Positions 61,758 through 64,000 of a stretch of DNA of 64,000 nucleotides are shown piece by piece. The stretch is from Endomicrobium sp. Its GTDB lineage: Bacteria > Elusimicrobiota > Endomicrobiia > Endomicrobiales > Endomicrobiaceae. The stretch covers positions 1 to 64,000 of the forward strand of contig JAISBM010000016.1 in assembly GCA_031266185.1 (NCBI GenBank). Direction: 5' to 3'. Both the position numbers and the translations under genes were made by a program. Every line of letters starts with the position of its first letter. Position 1 is the stretch's first letter. The notes under the pieces are model-generated. The model saw only the letters and a list, made by a program, of their open reading frames with translations, ran no database searches and was not told where the DNA came from.

Positions 61758-63152
61758 ATGAAAAATATAGTCATACCTGATAAATACAAATCTATAATTG
61801 ACAAGATTATTATTACTGCACAAGAGTACAATTTTGATGTTTATATAGTGGGCGGATTTATAAGGGACATTATTTTAAATAGAGAATCCAAAGATCTAGA
61901 TATAATGGTTTGTCTAAAAAAAAATGACAGTGATGAAAATAAGCGCCTTGCTGGTATAAATTTTTCTAGGATTTTATCTAAAAAATATAATTTAAGTAAC
62001 CCTGTTGTTTTTGAAAGATTTGGTACTGCTAGGTTGTTTATAGACACTGAAGAAGTTGAATTTGTAATGCCTAGAAAAGAATACTATAATTTAAACTCAA
62101 GAAATCCAGACACTCAACTTACGTCTTTGCAACATGATGCTTTAAGAAGAGATTTTACTATAAATGCTTTGTTTTTAAAGCTTAATGACAATACTATTTT
62201 AGATTTTACTTCCAATGGTCTTAGCGATATTGAAAAAAAAATTATTAGAGTAACAGATACTCAAAATGCAAAAATTATTTTTGAGCAAGATCCTTTAAGA
62301 ATTTTACGAGCTGTTCGTCAACATTTGCAACTAAGTTTTACTATAGATCAGGACACATATAATGCGATGAAACTTTCATCAAAGCGTATAAGAATTGTGT
62401 CTTATGAACGTATAAGAGATGAAATAAATAAGATTATAGTGGAAAAAGAACCTTCAAAAGCATTTTTGATGATGGATGACTTGGGTTTATTGCAGGAAAT
62501 TTTACCTGAAATAGCAAATTTAAAAAATGTTGAGCAATCTGATAAATGTCATGGTGATGATGTTTTTGTGCATTCTTTAAAAGTTTTGGATGGAACAAAA
62601 AATGATATTAGCATAAGAATTTCTGCTCTTTTGCATGAAATCGGTAAATGGGCAACTTGTAGAGATGAGAATAATACAAAAATTTTTTATGATTATAATA
62701 TCGAAAGTGCTAAAATTGCAGAAGTTGTTTTAAAAAGGTTTAAATATTCTAAAGGTTTTATACAAAAAGTAGTGCTTATTATTAGGAATAGTTTATATCC
62801 TAAAATATTGTATTCTGGTATTTGGACAGATGTTGCTGTACGTAAGTTCGCTAAAAGATGTGGTAATGAGTTGGAAGCAATAATAGAGGTATCTAAGACT
62901 AATTTTGGCAAAGATAATATTATGGCTTTTGAAGAACTGCTTTTTAAAATTGAAAAATTAAAGTTAAAAAAAATGTTATACATAAAACCGGATTTAATAG
63001 CTGGCAAAGAATTAATGATGATATTTAATAGACCGCAAGGGAAATGGATACAAGCCGTTAAGGATAAAATTGAAGAAATGCAAATTGAAGATCCTAATAT
63101 TACTAAGGAAGATATTATTGAGAATATAAAAAAGTTAAATGATTTTAACTAA
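61758..63152 (+). CDS. cca: CCA-adding enzyme / poly(A) polymerase family nucleotidyltransferase
   Basis: A 464-residue class II nucleotidyltransferase. VGGFIRDIILNRESKDLDIMV is the catalytic GG...D-x-D motif, and DALRRDFTINALFL and ILRAVRQHLQL are family motifs. A C-terminal HD-type region follows, with the expected HD as HE (LLHEIGK). I start at the ATG at 61758, which has no clear ribosome site. It likely adds CCA to tRNAs, consistent with tRNA genes here that do not encode CCA. Confidence 0.9.
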   Translation: MKNIVIPDKYKSIIDKIIITAQEYNFDVYIVGGFIRDIILNRESKDLDIMVCLKKNDSDENKRLAGINFSRILSKKYNLSNPVVFERFGTARLFIDTEEVEFVMPRKEYYNLNSRNPDTQLTSLQHDALRRDFTINALFLKLNDNTILDFTSNGLSDIEKKIIRVTDTQNAKIIFEQDPLRILRAVRQHLQLSFTIDQDTYNAMKLSSKRIRIVSYERIRDEINKIIVEKEPSKAFLMMDDLGLLQEILPEIANLKNVEQSDKCHGDDVFVHSLKVLDGTKNDISIRISALLHEIGKWATCRDENNTKIFYDYNIESAKIAEVVLKRFKYSKGFIQKVVLIIRNSLYPKILYSGIWTDVAVRKFAKRCGNELEAIIEVSKTNFGKDNIMAFEELLFKIEKLKLKKMLYIKPDLIAGKELMMIFNRPQGKWIQAVKDKIEEMQIEDPNITKEDIIENIKKLNDFN

Positions 63153-63163
63153 GAGAGGCCACA

Positions 63164-63400
63164 ATGGCTGAAGATAAAGAACAAGAACAAATTTCGCAAG
63201 AAAATAATAATATTGAAACTGATTCTGATCAAATTAAAAAAGAAGAAAATATTGAACGTACCCGCGATATTGAAGGGTTGCTTATAGGCGGAGTTGTAGG
63301 TTTAATAGTTGGAATAATAATTTCATTTAATACTATTTTTGCAATGCAGATTGGAATGTTTTTAGGTCTTATAGTTGGCGTAAGAATTAAAAAAAAGTAA
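63164..63400 (+). CDS. Small membrane protein
   Basis: A 78-residue protein. A charged N-terminal half (Glu/Gln/Asn-rich) is followed by two short glycine-rich hydrophobic stretches (LLIGGVVGLIVGIIIS and MFLGLIVGV). It starts 11 bp after the nucleotidyltransferase gene with GAGAGG upstream. I do not recognise the family; a glycine-zipper membrane protein is the best description. Confidence 0.65.
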   Translation: MAEDKEQEQISQENNNIETDSDQIKKEENIERTRDIEGLLIGGVVGLIVGIIISFNTIFAMQIGMFLGLIVGVRIKKK

Positions 63401-63428
63401 TTTGTTTTAAAAATAGCAAGGAGGAGTT

Positions 63429-64000
63429 ATGCAGGAAGATAATTCCTATAAGAAAAGTATAATCGAAAATTTAAGTAAGCAAATCGAATCTATAAACCAA
63501 CAAATTCAGCAATTGTCGACTCCTCATGCTGCAAAATTACAACAATATATATATAGTTTTAAAGAAGAGCTAGATTTAATTTCTAAAGAAAATGAAGAAA
63601 TTATTGTTGAAAAAGAAAGTCAAACTAGTCTTGCAAATATTAGAAGTGTAGCAGGTTTAGATGAGAGTTTGCATAAAAATGCAAACCAAAATTCGAGCTC
63701 AAACTCTAACACGAGTTTAAGTAACAATCAAAATGATATATTAAAAAATATAAGGTCTAAACTTAAAAATTTATATGATATAATAAAAAAAGCAAAAGAA
63801 TCTAAAAATAAGAATGAGACAAAAACTCAAGGTGATATATCTCAAAAATCTTCTAGCAATGAAATAGAAAATCAAGACACTATATCTCAAAACATTTCTA
63901 ATAATGAAAAAACAAATGAAAATACACAACAGGACAAAGAAGAGCCACCCCGTGATATTAAAACTCAGGAACCTGCTGATTCTAATGAAGAAAAATCAGG
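63429..64000 (+). CDS. Low-complexity coiled-coil protein, N-terminal part
   Basis: The reading frame is open to the right edge of the window (190 codons). The start has a strong ribosome site (GAGGAG). The first roughly 60 residues are coiled-coil-like and Gln/Ile-rich, and the rest is Asn/Ser/Lys/Glu-rich with scattered DISQ-like repeats. There is no signal peptide at the N-terminus. I do not recognise it and the 3' end is missing. Confidence 0.7.
   Translation, partial: MQEDNSYKKSIIENLSKQIESINQQIQQLSTPHAAKLQQYIYSFKEELDLISKENEEIIVEKESQTSLANIRSVAGLDESLHKNANQNSSSNSNTSLSNNQNDILKNIRSKLKNLYDIIKKAKESKNKNETKTQGDISQKSSSNEIENQDTISQNISNNEKTNENTQQDKEEPPRDIKTQEPADSNEEKS

Overview
The window is an AT-rich bacterial chromosome segment from a diderm, strictly anaerobic or microaerophobic organism. 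Outer-membrane features are a TolC-like protein, an OmpA-domain surface protein, a lipoprotein membrane-fusion protein and a small barrel-like protein. O2 and ROS are handled by rubredoxin, flavodiiron protein, superoxide reductase and rubrerythrin; no catalase or superoxide dismutase is seen in the window. The gene content, the composition and the many decaying AAA-ATPase / PD-(D/E)XK family genes fit Elusimicrobiota, most like Endomicrobium from termite guts. That assignment is inference from general knowledge, not from a search. There are no rRNA genes, no CRISPR array, no intact insertion sequence and no prophage.

Layout. (1) 1-4406: the 3' end of a PD-(D/E)XK family gene, then a batA-TPR-batD operon. 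(2) 4449-8952: an iron-sulfur and oxygen-defence island (rubredoxin, NifS-like protein, IscU, a Cys-rich small protein, flavodiiron protein, desulfoferrodoxin-like superoxide reductase, rubrerythrin). The NifS-like protein lacks the PLP lysine. (3) 9139-13858: an outer-membrane-type protein, an rRNA 2'-O-methyltransferase, pgi and rlmN. (4) 14041-25085: a translation supercluster: a strong promoter, tRNA-Tyr/Gly/Thr, tuf, rpmG, tRNA-Trp, secE, nusG, rplK, rplA, a terminator, then rimP-nusA-infB-rbfA-nrnA-truB-ribF. (5) 25660-30199: rsmD, a RecB-like nuclease, argB, argD, argG. (6) 30695-37882: NUDIX hydrolase, aspS, a PgpH-like HD phosphodiesterase, ybeY, two CBS/DUF21 proteins, recO. (7) 38140-43361: an ArgA-like acetyltransferase, ATPase remnants, an intact DUF4143-type ATPase and a 912-residue autotransporter-like/OmpA surface protein. 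(8) 43826-56596: one long same-strand purine plus pyrimidine cluster (purD, purE, pyrR, pyrB, pyrC, pyrK, pyrD, pyrF, a LysE-like exporter, pyrE, gltS, purM, purN, purB). (9) 57138-61650: a TolC/HlyD/two-permease ABC-2 exporter without an ATPase gene. (10) 61758-64000: a CCA/poly(A) nucleotidyltransferase, a small membrane protein and a partial low-complexity protein.

Two non-coding structures stand out. First, a perfect 25-bp inverted repeat (43391-43415 / 43472-43496) brackets a 56-bp segment with promoter-like sequences just upstream of the surface-protein gene, the geometry of an invertible phase-variation promoter. Second, a roughly 200-bp self-complementary repeat occurs at four places in seven whole or partial copies (25118-25533, 37885-38021, 40248-40448, 56600-57080). 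In two places it is in tandem with a conserved spacer of about 21 bp.

Functionally the window combines anaerobic redox defence, translation and ribosome-maturation genes, arginine synthesis from glutamate (acetyltransferase, ArgB, ArgD, ArgG) and de novo nucleotide synthesis. This is a biosynthetically competent organism whose accessory intergenic DNA carries gene remnants and repeats.
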